A stretch of DNA of 64,000 nt from the NCBI GenBank assembly GCA_913057785.1, contig CAJXPD010000005.1:24394-88393 (forward strand). Reading direction: 5' to 3'. Below the pieces are notes generated by a model. That model ran no database searches and was not told the DNA's origin. It saw only the letters and a program-made list of their open reading frames with translations. Below are positions 40,965 to 50,448 of this stretch, piece after piece (within the stretch, counting starts at the first letter, position 1; the number at the start of each line of letters is the position of its first letter). Origin of the DNA: an uncultured Lewinella sp. GTDB lineage: Bacteria; Bacteroidota; Bacteroidia; Chitinophagales; Saprospiraceae. The position numbers and the translations under genes are program-made.

Positions 40965-43559
40965 TTAATACTCTACCAAATATGTGCCTGAGTTTAGTGG
41001 TAAGACATCTAGTTGACTTTCCGCTTTGGAAAGGGAACTACCATTGACTTTCAAAGAATCCTTGTCGGAAATCGAGAAGGATGGCAGTTGCAAATGAACT
41101 TGCATGCCTTCAGGAATCTGCAAGGATAATTGCCCTTTACTTCGTTGCCAACTTATCTTGAGATTGCCCATAGGGGAGGGAACTTGCCCTTCTATATCTT
41201 GAATGGCTGTATCGGGCATGTAAATGGCTACCGTTCTTAAACCCACTTCAACAGGTTGGACGCCCAACAAGAACTCCCCGAAAAGAGCAGGAGGGAAGCA
41301 ACTTTCTGTTTGCGCATCGCTGCGACTGTGAGGCCTCACCTGTCCACTTCGTCCCGTTTTGTCTAGCCACCATTCCTCAAAGAGTGTTTGGTTGGTTTTT
41401 GGGGCGAGCATTTTATCGAAGCGCCGGCGGAAGAGTGCTAGAGATTCATCGATATAGCCATAATTACAAAGCCCTTTATGTAAAAAGTAGGACATGGCAG
41501 GCGTAACCATGATCATTCCGTTCGCCCTTTTGACATAGTTGAGGTCATCCTTTACCAACAGTTGCTTAGCTACAGCTTGAGCTTGTTCTGGTGTGGCAAT
41601 CTGTAGAGCGAGAGCCATGGCATTGGCATGCTCCCCAAATTGCGAGGAGCGTTCTCCATCGATCAAGGCATCAGCGAACAATTGCTTTTCTGCATCCCAA
41701 AAGTGCTCACGAATGGATTTCCGGGCTAGAACTGCTCTTTTCCGAAAACGGTCTCCTTCTCCTTCCCCCAGCCAGTCCAAGACTTCTGCAAAATCGTCTA
41801 GCGCGCCTAGGTAATGACCATTGAGATTAAGGTTGGCGCCACGGCGATCAATTACGGCGTGATCCAACCAGTAAGCGTAGGGTGGATTATCAATTAAGCC
41901 CAACTTATTGGTGAAACTATGTAAAAGGGCCATAAGCTTGCGGGCTGCGGGAAGTAGCTGGCGAACGGTGATCTCATCTCCTGAATGTAGGAAGTACTCG
42001 CGTAAACTTCTTATCCAGAGACAATTGGAATCCATGATGATCATGTAGTCATCCGCAGCCAAGGGGGCGTAGGCAGGCATCATGCCGTTGGCTTCTTGCT
42101 CCTGAGCTACTTGCACTAAATATCGGCGCTGTAAGTGCGAATCTCCGAAGAGCCAATAGTTACCCATTGCACCGTAGTAGCCCGTCTGGGCGTATTGCCG
42201 ACGTTCCCGATAATTGTCCGTGTAGCCGTCAGTGGTGCAAGCCTCAATGGTTTTGGCTGTTGCTTGCATGTAGGACTGTATCCAAGGGGCGGCCGTAGAT
42301 TGCATATTTCCCATTAATTCAAAAGGGTAGGATAGGGCACGAATTCCAAGATGGTGGATCGTTACCGGAGAAGTATTATCAATGACTAAGCCAAGATAGC
42401 GAGCAGGCTTCCAATACGTTGCTTCCCATTGGTCCCGATCGCCAGATAAAATGAGTCGATCATTGAAATCGGAAAAAACCACTTTGTGGTTGAATTGCTC
42501 ATTGACCATGTATGGCGCGCAACGGACCTCTACGCTTGTTCCTGCCTTACCCTCAATTTCTAGGATAGGTGTACCGATGTGCAGCTCGCCAAAATCGAAA
42601 AGCAGGAATTGCTTTTGCCCTCCTTCGGTACCAGGAAGCTTAAGGGGCTGCTGCTTTGCCTGAAATTTTTTCCAATTCGCTCGAAAATCGGGTGTAAGAC
42701 TTGGATTGATATCAATTGGCCGCTGATTATTTACTACATCAGCAGAGACCTTGCTACTCATGATCAACTCCTGCGGCTGTTTCTTTACTTCAGTTAAATA
42801 CGGTAAATCCCTGGGAATCAGACTTGTCCATGGAGGAGTCAAAGTCCTCGCACGAGCGTTCTTCTGTACGGATGGCCATCCTGCCTTTCGCAGGAGTGGG
42901 GTGGCCGATAGCCAATTGGAGTCATCAAAATCTGCCGTGTTCCATCCTTTCGTTTGCTTCCGCAAATCGACTAGGTCTCCTACGACTAATTGGAACCGAC
43001 CGATTCTAGGGGCCTTCTTATCCCAGGATGTATCCGGTGCGACTTTCCAATTGGAATCACTAACAATTGACTTCCTCACTTCAGCTCCCTGTGCTAAGTC
43101 CAACTGGACCAAAAGGCCAGCCCGACCAGGTAAGTGATAGGCATACTTGCCCTGTTGATAATGTACCCGCACCGCAATGGTATTTTGGCCAGCTTGTAAC
43201 AACTGTTCCACTTCCCAGATATCGAAAGATTGATGGTGGGGTGCGCAACGAGCAGGACCTTGCGCGACATATTGGCCATTGATATACAACTGATAGTGTG
43301 TACTTGCCGAAATACGGAGTGATGTCTTAGTCGCAGCGGTAAGCTCCGATTCCGTAAGCTGAAAAGAGCGACGTGCTAGTAGTACATCGGACTTGGTCTT
43401 TTCATCCAACCAAATCCATTGGGCTTGCCAATCGAAAGATTGTTCAAGCAGAGCTGCAGGTGTGAACCAGGTCCCTTTTACCTTATCATTTCCTTGGGCA
43501 TGGCTGTTTACCAGTAATCCCAATAGGAGTGAGATCGCAAGAGAATATCTTTTTGTCAT
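40965..43559 (-). CDS. GH78 alpha-L-rhamnosidase-like enzyme
   Basis: This 864-residue exported protein has signal peptide MTKRYSLAISLLLGLLVNSHAQ. An N-terminal beta-sandwich binding region (QAQWIWLDEKTKSDVLLARRSF, YQLYINGQYVAQGPARCAP) is typical of bacterial rhamnosidases. The (alpha/alpha)6 barrel follows with TTDGYTDNYRERRQYAQTGYYGAMGNYWLFGD, the counterpart of the GH78 catalytic-acid region, then MDSNCLWIRSLREYFLHSG and LFEEWWLDKTGRSGQVRPHSRSDAQT. A small C-terminal beta domain follows. The usual DERLGWTGD core is changed, so it is a divergent subfamily and substrate choice is uncertain. Its ATG overlaps the stop of the GH2 gene upstream by 4 bases. It would remove terminal rhamnose or a related sugar in the periplasm. 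Confidence 0.8.
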   Translation of the reverse strand: MTKRYSLAISLLLGLLVNSHAQGNDKVKGTWFTPAALLEQSFDWQAQWIWLDEKTKSDVLLARRSFQLTESELTAATKTSLRISASTHYQLYINGQYVAQGPARCAPHHQSFDIWEVEQLLQAGQNTIAVRVHYQQGKYAYHLPGRAGLLVQLDLAQGAEVRKSIVSDSNWKVAPDTSWDKKAPRIGRFQLVVGDLVDLRKQTKGWNTADFDDSNWLSATPLLRKAGWPSVQKNARARTLTPPWTSLIPRDLPYLTEVKKQPQELIMSSKVSADVVNNQRPIDINPSLTPDFRANWKKFQAKQQPLKLPGTEGGQKQFLLFDFGELHIGTPILEIEGKAGTSVEVRCAPYMVNEQFNHKVVFSDFNDRLILSGDRDQWEATYWKPARYLGLVIDNTSPVTIHHLGIRALSYPFELMGNMQSTAAPWIQSYMQATAKTIEACTTDGYTDNYRERRQYAQTGYYGAMGNYWLFGDSHLQRRYLVQVAQEQEANGMMPAYAPLAADDYMIIMDSNCLWIRSLREYFLHSGDEITVRQLLPAARKLMALLHSFTNKLGLIDNPPYAYWLDHAVIDRRGANLNLNGHYLGALDDFAEVLDWLGEGEGDRFRKRAVLARKSIREHFWDAEKQLFADALIDGERSSQFGEHANAMALALQIATPEQAQAVAKQLLVKDDLNYVKRANGMIMVTPAMSYFLHKGLCNYGYIDESLALFRRRFDKMLAPKTNQTLFEEWWLDKTGRSGQVRPHSRSDAQTESCFPPALFGEFLLGVQPVEVGLRTVAIYMPDTAIQDIEGQVPSPMGNLKISWQRSKGQLSLQIPEGMQVHLQLPSFSISDKDSLKVNGSSLSKAESQLDVLPLNSGTYLVEY

Positions 43560-46456
43560 CGCTTCACTTTTAAATACTGTAGCAAATTGGCCATAATCTT
43601 ATCTGCTACAGGGTCTGTTCCCAGATTGGGTAATAACCTTAGTTGAGAGACAATTACTTTTCCTTTCCCGATGGGTAATATGGCAACATCCGAACCCCAC
43701 CATTCTTCGCCGGGCCCAGCGTAATGCATCTTATGTTGTCGAGAAAACCAGTCGAAGCCCATAGAACCTACTACTGTTTCTATGGCTTGCCCTTCTTCCC
43801 CTTGTAACCCCCGTAGCGTTTTACGGGCCCAGACGTTTTCATAAATGTCCCGCATCGGTCCATCCGATGGTAATCCGCCGAAAAGGGGATGATCATGAAC
43901 AAGGTGAGGAATGCAGGTCCATAAGCCAACGGCGGGGGGCGCTTTAGCTGTAAATGGGAAGATGGAACTTCCCTTTTCCACTAGGCCATCAGCCCCTTCC
44001 AAGTAGACTGCCGTGCCACCCCCGCGGATGAATTCAAACAGCTTTGAAAAGTCTCCTTGCTCCTCCGGATTATCTCCCAAGGTGCCAGGGACTAAGACCG
44101 GAGTAGTGAGGGGAGTATTGGGGGCAAACTTGGTGACCCTGAGTTTTCGACCTTCCAAAAAAGATTGTAGTTTTTCCTGTTCTCCGAATATGGCTACTTC
44201 GACTTGGGGAAATCGCAGGGTTTTCGCTTTAAAGACGTCGAAGGCGTAGGAGTTGGTCGTCAAGAGCTTGCCTTCCAAAGAATTGACCCTAACTTTTACC
44301 GTATAATTGCCATTCCATGATTTCGTGTCTAGATTGTCCTGTAACAGAATAGAAACGCCGGCTTGCCATTCGATCTTATTACTGCTTCTGAACACCACCT
44401 TCCCCTTGCTATTGGTTAGTTCAATCTGTAGCTGGACGGTTTCGGATTCAAGGTCGTTAATTCCGATGATTTCAAATTGTCCCCCCTTCTCGGCATAGAT
44501 ATTCCGTGGGTGGACACGTATGGAAACGATTTGAGCTTGATTGGCAGCTTTGGTCCCCTCATAAGCATAGCTTTTAGGTTGTCGCCATAGATCAATCAAA
44601 CCAGCCCCCATAATCCAGTCGCCTGCTGCCAGGGCGTGAATACAGTAGCCATCGACTGCTGGATTGGCTCGAACGGCTTCGATCATGCGCTTGTTGGCCG
44701 AGCCATGAATCTGTTGTTGATCTAAGTAGTACTGCTTCATATCGGGATAGAGCTCTGCAAAGCCACTTTCCTGCAGGATCTTCTTTTGCCCTTCATGTAG
44801 ACGTTTGTGGTAGCGGTAGGCGGGTGTCAGGGGATTTCCATCCTGCTCGAACCTTTGAATATTCTCGGTCATTTCTGGCAAGCTTCCATATCCCAATTCG
44901 GAGACATAGGACATGAGTTTAGGAACTACATTTCGTCCGGGTGTTGGTCCTCTCCAACCTTTCTCCTTCTTTTCTTCCGCTGTCATTCCAATCGATAAGT
45001 AACCGTTATATTTCTGCTCATTGATAAATGGACCAGGATAATTGTGGATATCATTGAATTTGGTCGGTTCGAATTGACCGGGCAGATACATATTAGCTCC
45101 GTAGGCCCATCCACCCGACTCGTCAAGAATTAGGCGGGTTGGATCGAGTTCCCTCGCCAACATCGCCATGGGACGCATCAGCTGTTTTAGTACGGGCCGA
45201 TGTAATTCGTTGAATAACTCCCATTGGACGATACAGGCCCGATTTCTATCTCGGAGGATAGCCTGCTTGACCTCGTGCTCCACCCGCTTGGGCAGATAAG
45301 GCGTCGAAACAGGAAGGGTCATGCACTCGAGGGCAGGGCTGCCTACTACCAATACCCCCATTTCGTCTGCGAGATCTAACCACATCGGGACGGGCGGACG
45401 ACGCCAGGGACGAATCATATTAAAGCCTGCCTCTTTGGCTAGTTGTATTTCCCGCCTTGCCATCTCCTTATTGTCTGGATAGGCAATGCCATTGGGGTAG
45501 AGTCCTTCGAAGAAGGAGGCTTTAATGTAGATGCGTTTCCCATTTAGATAGAAATCTTTATCCCGGATCGTCAGTTCCCGCATCCCAAAACGGTCACTCC
45601 ATTGATCTAAGGTTTTCTTCTCTTGAGAAAGGGTCACAGTAGCTCGATACAGGTTGGGCTCATCTGGAGACCAATATTTTGCATCGGGTATCCGAATGAT
45701 TTGCGATACCTGGTTATTGCCTGGTCGGAGTCCTTGGGTCAAGGACAGCCTGACGGGAGGATCCGAAGACGTAGTAGATTTGATGGTTATGTCTATGTTG
45801 GCTCCAATGGCTTTAATGCCTGTATTGTCCAAGTCAATTTGGAAGCGGGCGGTATTATCGCGTATATTTGGGATGATGAATACATCCTTCACATAGACTA
45901 CCTCGGTAGCGACTAATTGGACAGATTGCCAGATGCCGCCGGTGATGCCGCCACGCCATTGTGGAACTTCCAACTTCTTCATACCATCAATCTCCTGATC
46001 ACTTAGGGTGATGGGGCCTACTACCCGGAGAATCAGCACATTATCCGAACCCGCTTTGATCATTTCATCAACACGAAATTCGAAGGGTGTGAATCCACCT
46101 TCGTGGAAGCCGACCACTTCGTCATTGAGCCAAACTTCGGTGAGGTAGTTCACGGCTCCGAATTGCAAGCGTACCACTTTCCCATCCCACTCCTTTGGCA
46201 CCTCAAATTGCTTTCGATAGAACGCCACTCCCTCGTAGTCCTCCTTATAGCGTTCCCAGGCTGCGGGGACCTGGATCTTTTCTTGATTAGCTTGTTCTTC
46301 AAAGGTGGTCGCTTGCATCCAACCTGCCTCTCGACCTTCATTTTGACGATCGAAAATGATATCCCATTGGCCATTTAGGGACAGTGTGTTTTGCGAATAG
46401 ACAGAGGTGGTCATTAGAAGAACTAGCACAAAAATAGACAGTGATCTTAATTTCAT
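43556..46456 (-). CDS. GH2 beta-glycosidase with C-terminal extension
   Basis: The ATG at 46456 gives signal peptide MKLRSLSIFVLVLLMTTSVYSQ and 966 residues; an earlier in-frame ATG adds nine residues and harms the signal. The order is a sugar-binding jelly roll (VAFYRKQFEVPKEWDGKVVRLQFGAVNYLTEVWLNDE), an Ig-like domain, and a TIM barrel with GKRIYIKASFFEGLYPNG. Acid/base E417 lies in CIVQWELFNELHRP and the likely nucleophile E520 in SYVSELGYG. A C-terminal region of about 300 residues (IRVHPRNIYAEKGGQFEIIGIND, later GGGTAVYLEGADGL and WGSDVAILPIGKGKVIVSQL) includes a glutamine-amidotransferase-like fold seen in some long GH2 enzymes. Beta-galactosidase, glucuronidase or mannosidase specificity cannot be told. 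It lies in the operon with sulfatase and GH78. Confidence 0.85.
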   Translation of the reverse strand: MKLRSLSIFVLVLLMTTSVYSQNTLSLNGQWDIIFDRQNEGREAGWMQATTFEEQANQEKIQVPAAWERYKEDYEGVAFYRKQFEVPKEWDGKVVRLQFGAVNYLTEVWLNDEVVGFHEGGFTPFEFRVDEMIKAGSDNVLILRVVGPITLSDQEIDGMKKLEVPQWRGGITGGIWQSVQLVATEVVYVKDVFIIPNIRDNTARFQIDLDNTGIKAIGANIDITIKSTTSSDPPVRLSLTQGLRPGNNQVSQIIRIPDAKYWSPDEPNLYRATVTLSQEKKTLDQWSDRFGMRELTIRDKDFYLNGKRIYIKASFFEGLYPNGIAYPDNKEMARREIQLAKEAGFNMIRPWRRPPVPMWLDLADEMGVLVVGSPALECMTLPVSTPYLPKRVEHEVKQAILRDRNRACIVQWELFNELHRPVLKQLMRPMAMLARELDPTRLILDESGGWAYGANMYLPGQFEPTKFNDIHNYPGPFINEQKYNGYLSIGMTAEEKKEKGWRGPTPGRNVVPKLMSYVSELGYGSLPEMTENIQRFEQDGNPLTPAYRYHKRLHEGQKKILQESGFAELYPDMKQYYLDQQQIHGSANKRMIEAVRANPAVDGYCIHALAAGDWIMGAGLIDLWRQPKSYAYEGTKAANQAQIVSIRVHPRNIYAEKGGQFEIIGINDLESETVQLQIELTNSKGKVVFRSSNKIEWQAGVSILLQDNLDTKSWNGNYTVKVRVNSLEGKLLTTNSYAFDVFKAKTLRFPQVEVAIFGEQEKLQSFLEGRKLRVTKFAPNTPLTTPVLVPGTLGDNPEEQGDFSKLFEFIRGGGTAVYLEGADGLVEKGSSIFPFTAKAPPAVGLWTCIPHLVHDHPLFGGLPSDGPMRDIYENVWARKTLRGLQGEEGQAIETVVGSMGFDWFSRQHKMHYAGPGEEWWGSDVAILPIGKGKVIVSQLRLLPNLGTDPVADKIMANLLQYLKVKR

Positions 46457-46502
46457 GTTGGTGATTCCGTTTTGTTGATACAAGTATTAACTTGACAGCT
46501 TA

Positions 46503-48134
46503 TTATTGTTCGAATCCCTTTAGTTGTACCGGGGCAACAAGGTCCTTCAGTAATTTTCTCATCTTGCTTTTCTTTCGTCGATACTTGCCCTTTTGATCGG
46601 CCACATTCTGCCATTCATAAGGATCGTTCCTATGATCATACAATTCTTCCTGTCCAGTATTGTATAGAATGTAGCGAAAGTGCTGGGTTCGTATGGCATA
46701 ATGCTGTTCTGTGGGTAGACTCTGGTGTTTTTGACCAGCATATACTGTGGTTAGTGCGGCACGCGAGCCGCCCCAAGATTTCTTTTTGGGATTCTTCAGC
46801 AAAGGCCTGAGGCTATACCCATCTAAAGGATGCCCCTGGGTGTTTTTCATGGTGAAAGCACGGTCAGATTCCGTCTCTTTAGAAAGTCCGCAGAGATCCG
46901 CCAAGGTAGGATAAACATCAATTAAAGAAACTACTCGCTCCACCTCACTGCCCGGCTTAGTCAGCCCGGGAACGCGGATCATCAATGGAATTCGTGTGCT
47001 TTCTTCCCATAGAGAATTCTTGTATAAATAGTCCTTTTCACCCATATGAAAACCATGATCACTAGCGAGTACGACTATGGTATTGTTATGCAATGGACTC
47101 TCTTCCAAGGCATCCAGGACTTGTCCAACATTGTCATCGACGGCCGCGACGCAGGCGAGGTAAGCTTGTGTCCACTTCTTTAGGCCGGCCTCGGTACTGC
47201 CGTAGGCTTTGGCGATAGCTTCAAACATTTCTTTACCAAAGCGTAAGGCATGAACATCTCCGTCCTGATAGGCAAAGCGGAGATGTGTGTCCTCATCGTC
47301 ATTCGATTGGATAACGGCCAGCTCAATATCTTCTAAAGGGAAACGATCGAAATATTGCTGTGGAGCGACCAGGGGCGTATGAGGACGAAGAAAACCTACG
47401 GCTAAGAAAAAAGGCTGTGTCGGATTTCTGGCCAGGGCATGCAGTTGATCTGCTGCCCACTTCGCGTTGACTTCATCTGGGGTTGGATCTCGGTCTTCAT
47501 CATTGACGTATCGCATCGGCCGATAGCCGATCTGTGGATTGCCTGTTGTCCAGTGAAGTGGTTTCCCATCCTTGCTTTTTCGTCCTTCTAAATTAATGAA
47601 TGGGCCAAGTGAGCCATCTACCCAGCCGATGTCAGCAAAAGGAGCGGGTACATCGGGATGTGGAATCCGATCTTGTCCGTCGAAAGGCGTGGGACTATAA
47701 TCTGCCGGGTTTTCAAAATGAGACCACATCGAATTTCTGTTATGGTGCATGATCTTACCTGAGCCTAAGACCTGATAACCCGCTGCTTTGAATTGCTCCA
47801 TCATGGTGCGGGAGTTTCTCAGTACCTCATTTTTGAACCAGGGTGCTTGGTAGTAATTTCTTGAATGATGTGGGTAGATACCCGTGAAAAGACTTGCTCT
47901 GGAGGGACCGCACATCGGGGCATTGGTATAGGCACGTTTGAAACTAACACCAGATTCCGCTAAGCGGGTCATGTTAGGGGTGAGGCTCTGGCGATGCCCG
48001 CCCCAATGCGTAATGCAGTCATTTAGATCATCAATCATAATGATCAATACATTGGGCTTTTCTTGTTGGGCCAAGACGCTTGTTGGAAGCCCAATACAGC
48101 AGAAGAAGATAGTCAGACCTATGTATTTTAGCAT
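46503..48134 (-). CDS. Secreted S1-family sulfatase
   Basis: This 543-residue protein has signal peptide MLKYIGLTIFFCCIGLPTSVLAQQ. PNVLIIMIDDLNDC supplies the two metal-binding Asp. The core CGPSRASLFTG holds C75, which a formylglycine-generating enzyme would convert (C-x-P-S-R), followed by GIYPHHSRNYYQAPWFKNEV and GKIMHHN. The second metal site is VLASDHGFHMGEKDYLYKNSLWEESTRIPLMIRVP. Overall similarity is to iduronate-2-sulfatase-like members of family S1. Downstream GH2 and GH78 genes suggest that it desulfates a rhamnose- or uronate-containing polysaccharide, perhaps an ulvan-like or other algal glycan. It starts 21 bp after the stop of the dehydratase-like gene. No maturation enzyme gene is in the window. 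Confidence 0.9.
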   Translation of the reverse strand: MLKYIGLTIFFCCIGLPTSVLAQQEKPNVLIIMIDDLNDCITHWGGHRQSLTPNMTRLAESGVSFKRAYTNAPMCGPSRASLFTGIYPHHSRNYYQAPWFKNEVLRNSRTMMEQFKAAGYQVLGSGKIMHHNRNSMWSHFENPADYSPTPFDGQDRIPHPDVPAPFADIGWVDGSLGPFINLEGRKSKDGKPLHWTTGNPQIGYRPMRYVNDEDRDPTPDEVNAKWAADQLHALARNPTQPFFLAVGFLRPHTPLVAPQQYFDRFPLEDIELAVIQSNDDEDTHLRFAYQDGDVHALRFGKEMFEAIAKAYGSTEAGLKKWTQAYLACVAAVDDNVGQVLDALEESPLHNNTIVVLASDHGFHMGEKDYLYKNSLWEESTRIPLMIRVPGLTKPGSEVERVVSLIDVYPTLADLCGLSKETESDRAFTMKNTQGHPLDGYSLRPLLKNPKKKSWGGSRAALTTVYAGQKHQSLPTEQHYAIRTQHFRYILYNTGQEELYDHRNDPYEWQNVADQKGKYRRKKSKMRKLLKDLVAPVQLKGFEQ

Positions 48135-48155
48135 GCTTGGATACTTGTAGATGAT

Positions 48156-49286
48156 CTATGTTTTACTGAATTTTTGTATGGCTTCTTCATTGACTTCAAT
48201 TCCTAAGCCGGGTCCTGTAGGTACCTTTATATATCCCTCCTGCATGTCAATAGGGGGAGAGGTAAGCGCTTCTCGAATCCCATTTTCAGTACGATCATAT
48301 TCAATATAAAAATCTGGTGACATGAGCCGCCCTGGAATTGGCTCTAGGTTGGCGATAAAATGCATGGCGGCATGGAAGGCGATCCCTGTTCCCCAGGTGT
48401 GAGGAACAATTTCTACCCCATAGGTGCTGGCTAAGGTGGCCACTCGTTTTGCTTCCGTCAGGCCACCGGCGGAGCAAATATCAATTTGCAGAATATCAAC
48501 AGACTTGTTCTTCAGTAATTGATGGTGACCATACCGGAGGTATTCACACTCGCCCCCTGCGATAGGAATACTCGTATTACTTCTTAGCTCACTATACTGA
48601 TCATAAAACTCTGGAGAAATAGGTTCTTCAAACCAACTGATGTCATAGGGTTCGATCAAGTGGGCTAACTCGATAGCCTCACGCAGAGAATAGGCATGGT
48701 TAGCGTCTACCATGAGTTTAATGTCCTCACCGATCATTGCCCGAACAGCCTCGACATGCTCCAGATCAGTCCTGATGGAAAGCCCTACTTTCATTTTTAT
48801 GGCTTTGAAGCCTTGGTCTACATAAGAGGTTGCCTCAGTAGCTAAGTCAGAAGCCAGCTTATCTGAATTGGAGAAATACAATCCCGTAGCATAGGGCATC
48901 ACCCGATTTCGCTGTTGCCCTCCGAGCAATACGCTTACCGGTTGGGCAAAGGCCTTACCCTTGAGATCCCATAGAGCGATATCGATGGCGCTGATGGAGG
49001 CAACCAATACGCCTCTTCTTGCAAAATCAAGTGTTTTGCGGTACATGTCAAACCATAGTCTCTCTTGCTCTAAGGCGTTCTGGCCTAGAAGCATTGGAGT
49101 CAAATGCTTTATTCCTGCTTCAATGATTGAGGCAGGACCATACCCTTCTCCCCATCCCACAAGACCACTATCAGTTGAGATTTTTACGATACAGATTTGA
49201 CGTTCGCTATAACTCCACTGAGAAAAGAAGAAACTCTCCGATAATTGATCTGCTAGTATAAATGTTTCGATCTGCTTGATTCTCAT
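48156..49286 (-). CDS. Mandelate racemase-type enolase-superfamily enzyme (sugar-acid dehydratase-like)
   Basis: This 376-residue cytosolic protein has capping residues MRIKQIETFILADQL. The barrel carries KAIKMKVG with general-base candidate K166 (and K164), metal ligands D194 (LMVDANHAYS), E220 (SWFEEP) and E246 (AGGECEY), and H296 in VEIVPHTWGTG as second base. This set matches the mandelate racemase subgroup, which holds L-rhamnonate, L-fuconate, galactonate and related dehydratases as well as racemases. In an operon with sulfatase, GH2 and GH78, dehydration of a sugar acid released from the glycan is the likely role. The exact substrate is not readable from sequence. It lies 221 bp downstream of the AraC gene. 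Confidence 0.85.
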   Translation of the reverse strand: MRIKQIETFILADQLSESFFFSQWSYSERQICIVKISTDSGLVGWGEGYGPASIIEAGIKHLTPMLLGQNALEQERLWFDMYRKTLDFARRGVLVASISAIDIALWDLKGKAFAQPVSVLLGGQQRNRVMPYATGLYFSNSDKLASDLATEATSYVDQGFKAIKMKVGLSIRTDLEHVEAVRAMIGEDIKLMVDANHAYSLREAIELAHLIEPYDISWFEEPISPEFYDQYSELRSNTSIPIAGGECEYLRYGHHQLLKNKSVDILQIDICSAGGLTEAKRVATLASTYGVEIVPHTWGTGIAFHAAMHFIANLEPIPGRLMSPDFYIEYDRTENGIREALTSPPIDMQEGYIKVPTGPGLGIEVNEEAIQKFSKT

Positions 49287-49507
49287 TAGTAGGTAGTATT
49301 TCCGGTATCATGCTGAAAGACCAACAACACATTCCAACACGCTGGTGAGCTTTCTTCCAAAGGTAAGTGGCTGCCCGACTTAGATATGGGCAAGATTTAC
49401 CGGAAATTGACCATATTTTAACTGAAATATGAATTGTAGTAGAAATCCTAATGAAAATGTAGCAGGGGGACAGGATACTAGAGTTTAACTAGCGTGCAAG
49501 GAAGGGT

Positions 49508-50371
49508 TTAGTAGTGTTTTTTGAAGTTCTTGCGAAATGCTGATGGAGTGATGGCTTTGAAGCTCTTAAATGTTCGATTGAAGTTGGTTAAAGAATTAAA
49601 TCCCACTTCATAACAGATCTGCTTGATGGATTTTTTACTGTTGAGGAGAAGCTGACATGATTTTCCAATTCGAAACTCGTTCAGGAAATGCGAGAACGTT
49701 TTGTTGGTGCGCTTTTTGAAGAATCGGCAGAAGGCGGGTGGAGTCATGCAGGCGATTTCAGCGATTTCTTCTAAGGAGATATTTCTATGGTGATTATTGA
49801 ATATGTAGTTAATCACTTTTTGTAAGCGATCCTCTCCCGACGCTTCCAGTGGCCGGATGAATTCAGGACTAGAAAGCAACATGAGCTCTTCTTCTAAAGC
49901 CAATACGCTAAGTACTTCTAGTAGAAGGATTAGTTTTTTGGTGCCTTCACTTGCTGCCATCTGTAAAATCAGATCATGTACCTTGTTTTTAGTCTTTTGC
50001 GAAAAAAACAATCCTCGGGCAGCTCTCTTAAGTAATCCGTTGATGCTTGATAATTCGGGTAGTGCAAATAGGTTGATTTGATCAAAACTCCTACGAAACT
50101 TAATGACGATAAAGTCTGCCTCCTTTTCCTCTGCTTCCTTAAGGTCATGGCGCCATAGATGTGGTAGCCAAGCCCCGACCAAAACCAACTCTCCCTTCTT
50201 AAAATCGGAAATGTGATCGCCAACAATTCGGATACCTTGGCCTTCCAAAAAATAAATCAACTCGAATTCCTCATGATAATGCCAATTGTAGCCCAAATAA
50301 GGTTGATTCATCCGTTTGACGTGGATGAATTCCATCGAATTCTGCTCTACCGGCTTATGCTTGAGTTTCAT
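49508..50371 (-). CDS. AraC-family regulator with cupin sensor domain
   Basis: This 287-residue protein has an N-terminal cupin of about 130 residues (YLGYNWHYHEEFELIYFLEGQGIRIVGDHISDFKKGELVLVG) with a His-rich ligand face. Two C-terminal helix-turn-helix motifs follow (ISLEEIAEIACMTPPAFCRFFKKRTNKTFSHFLNEFRIGKSCQLLLNSKKSIKQICYEVGFNSLTNFNRTFKSFKAITPSAFRKN). It is transcribed in the same direction as the sulfatase/GH2/GH78 genes and probably activates them in response to a sugar. It is separated from the enolase-like gene by a 221-bp gap that would hold the controlled promoter. Such cupin-AraC proteins often regulate rhamnose or pectin genes. Confidence 0.88.
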   Translation of the reverse strand: MKLKHKPVEQNSMEFIHVKRMNQPYLGYNWHYHEEFELIYFLEGQGIRIVGDHISDFKKGELVLVGAWLPHLWRHDLKEAEEKEADFIVIKFRRSFDQINLFALPELSSINGLLKRAARGLFFSQKTKNKVHDLILQMAASEGTKKLILLLEVLSVLALEEELMLLSSPEFIRPLEASGEDRLQKVINYIFNNHHRNISLEEIAEIACMTPPAFCRFFKKRTNKTFSHFLNEFRIGKSCQLLLNSKKSIKQICYEVGFNSLTNFNRTFKSFKAITPSAFRKNFKKHY

Positions 50372-50448
50372 GTTTCAAAGTAGAGAAAATTTTCGAAACT
50401 TACTTCTACTTTTCAGTTAAAGCTAAGCAGTAAATACTGCATCCTACC

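Noticed and set aside
40965..50371. Complete ulvan utilisation locus
   Set aside because: There is no ulvan lyase, GH105 or SusCD in the window; only a sulfated, rhamnose-like substrate can be argued.
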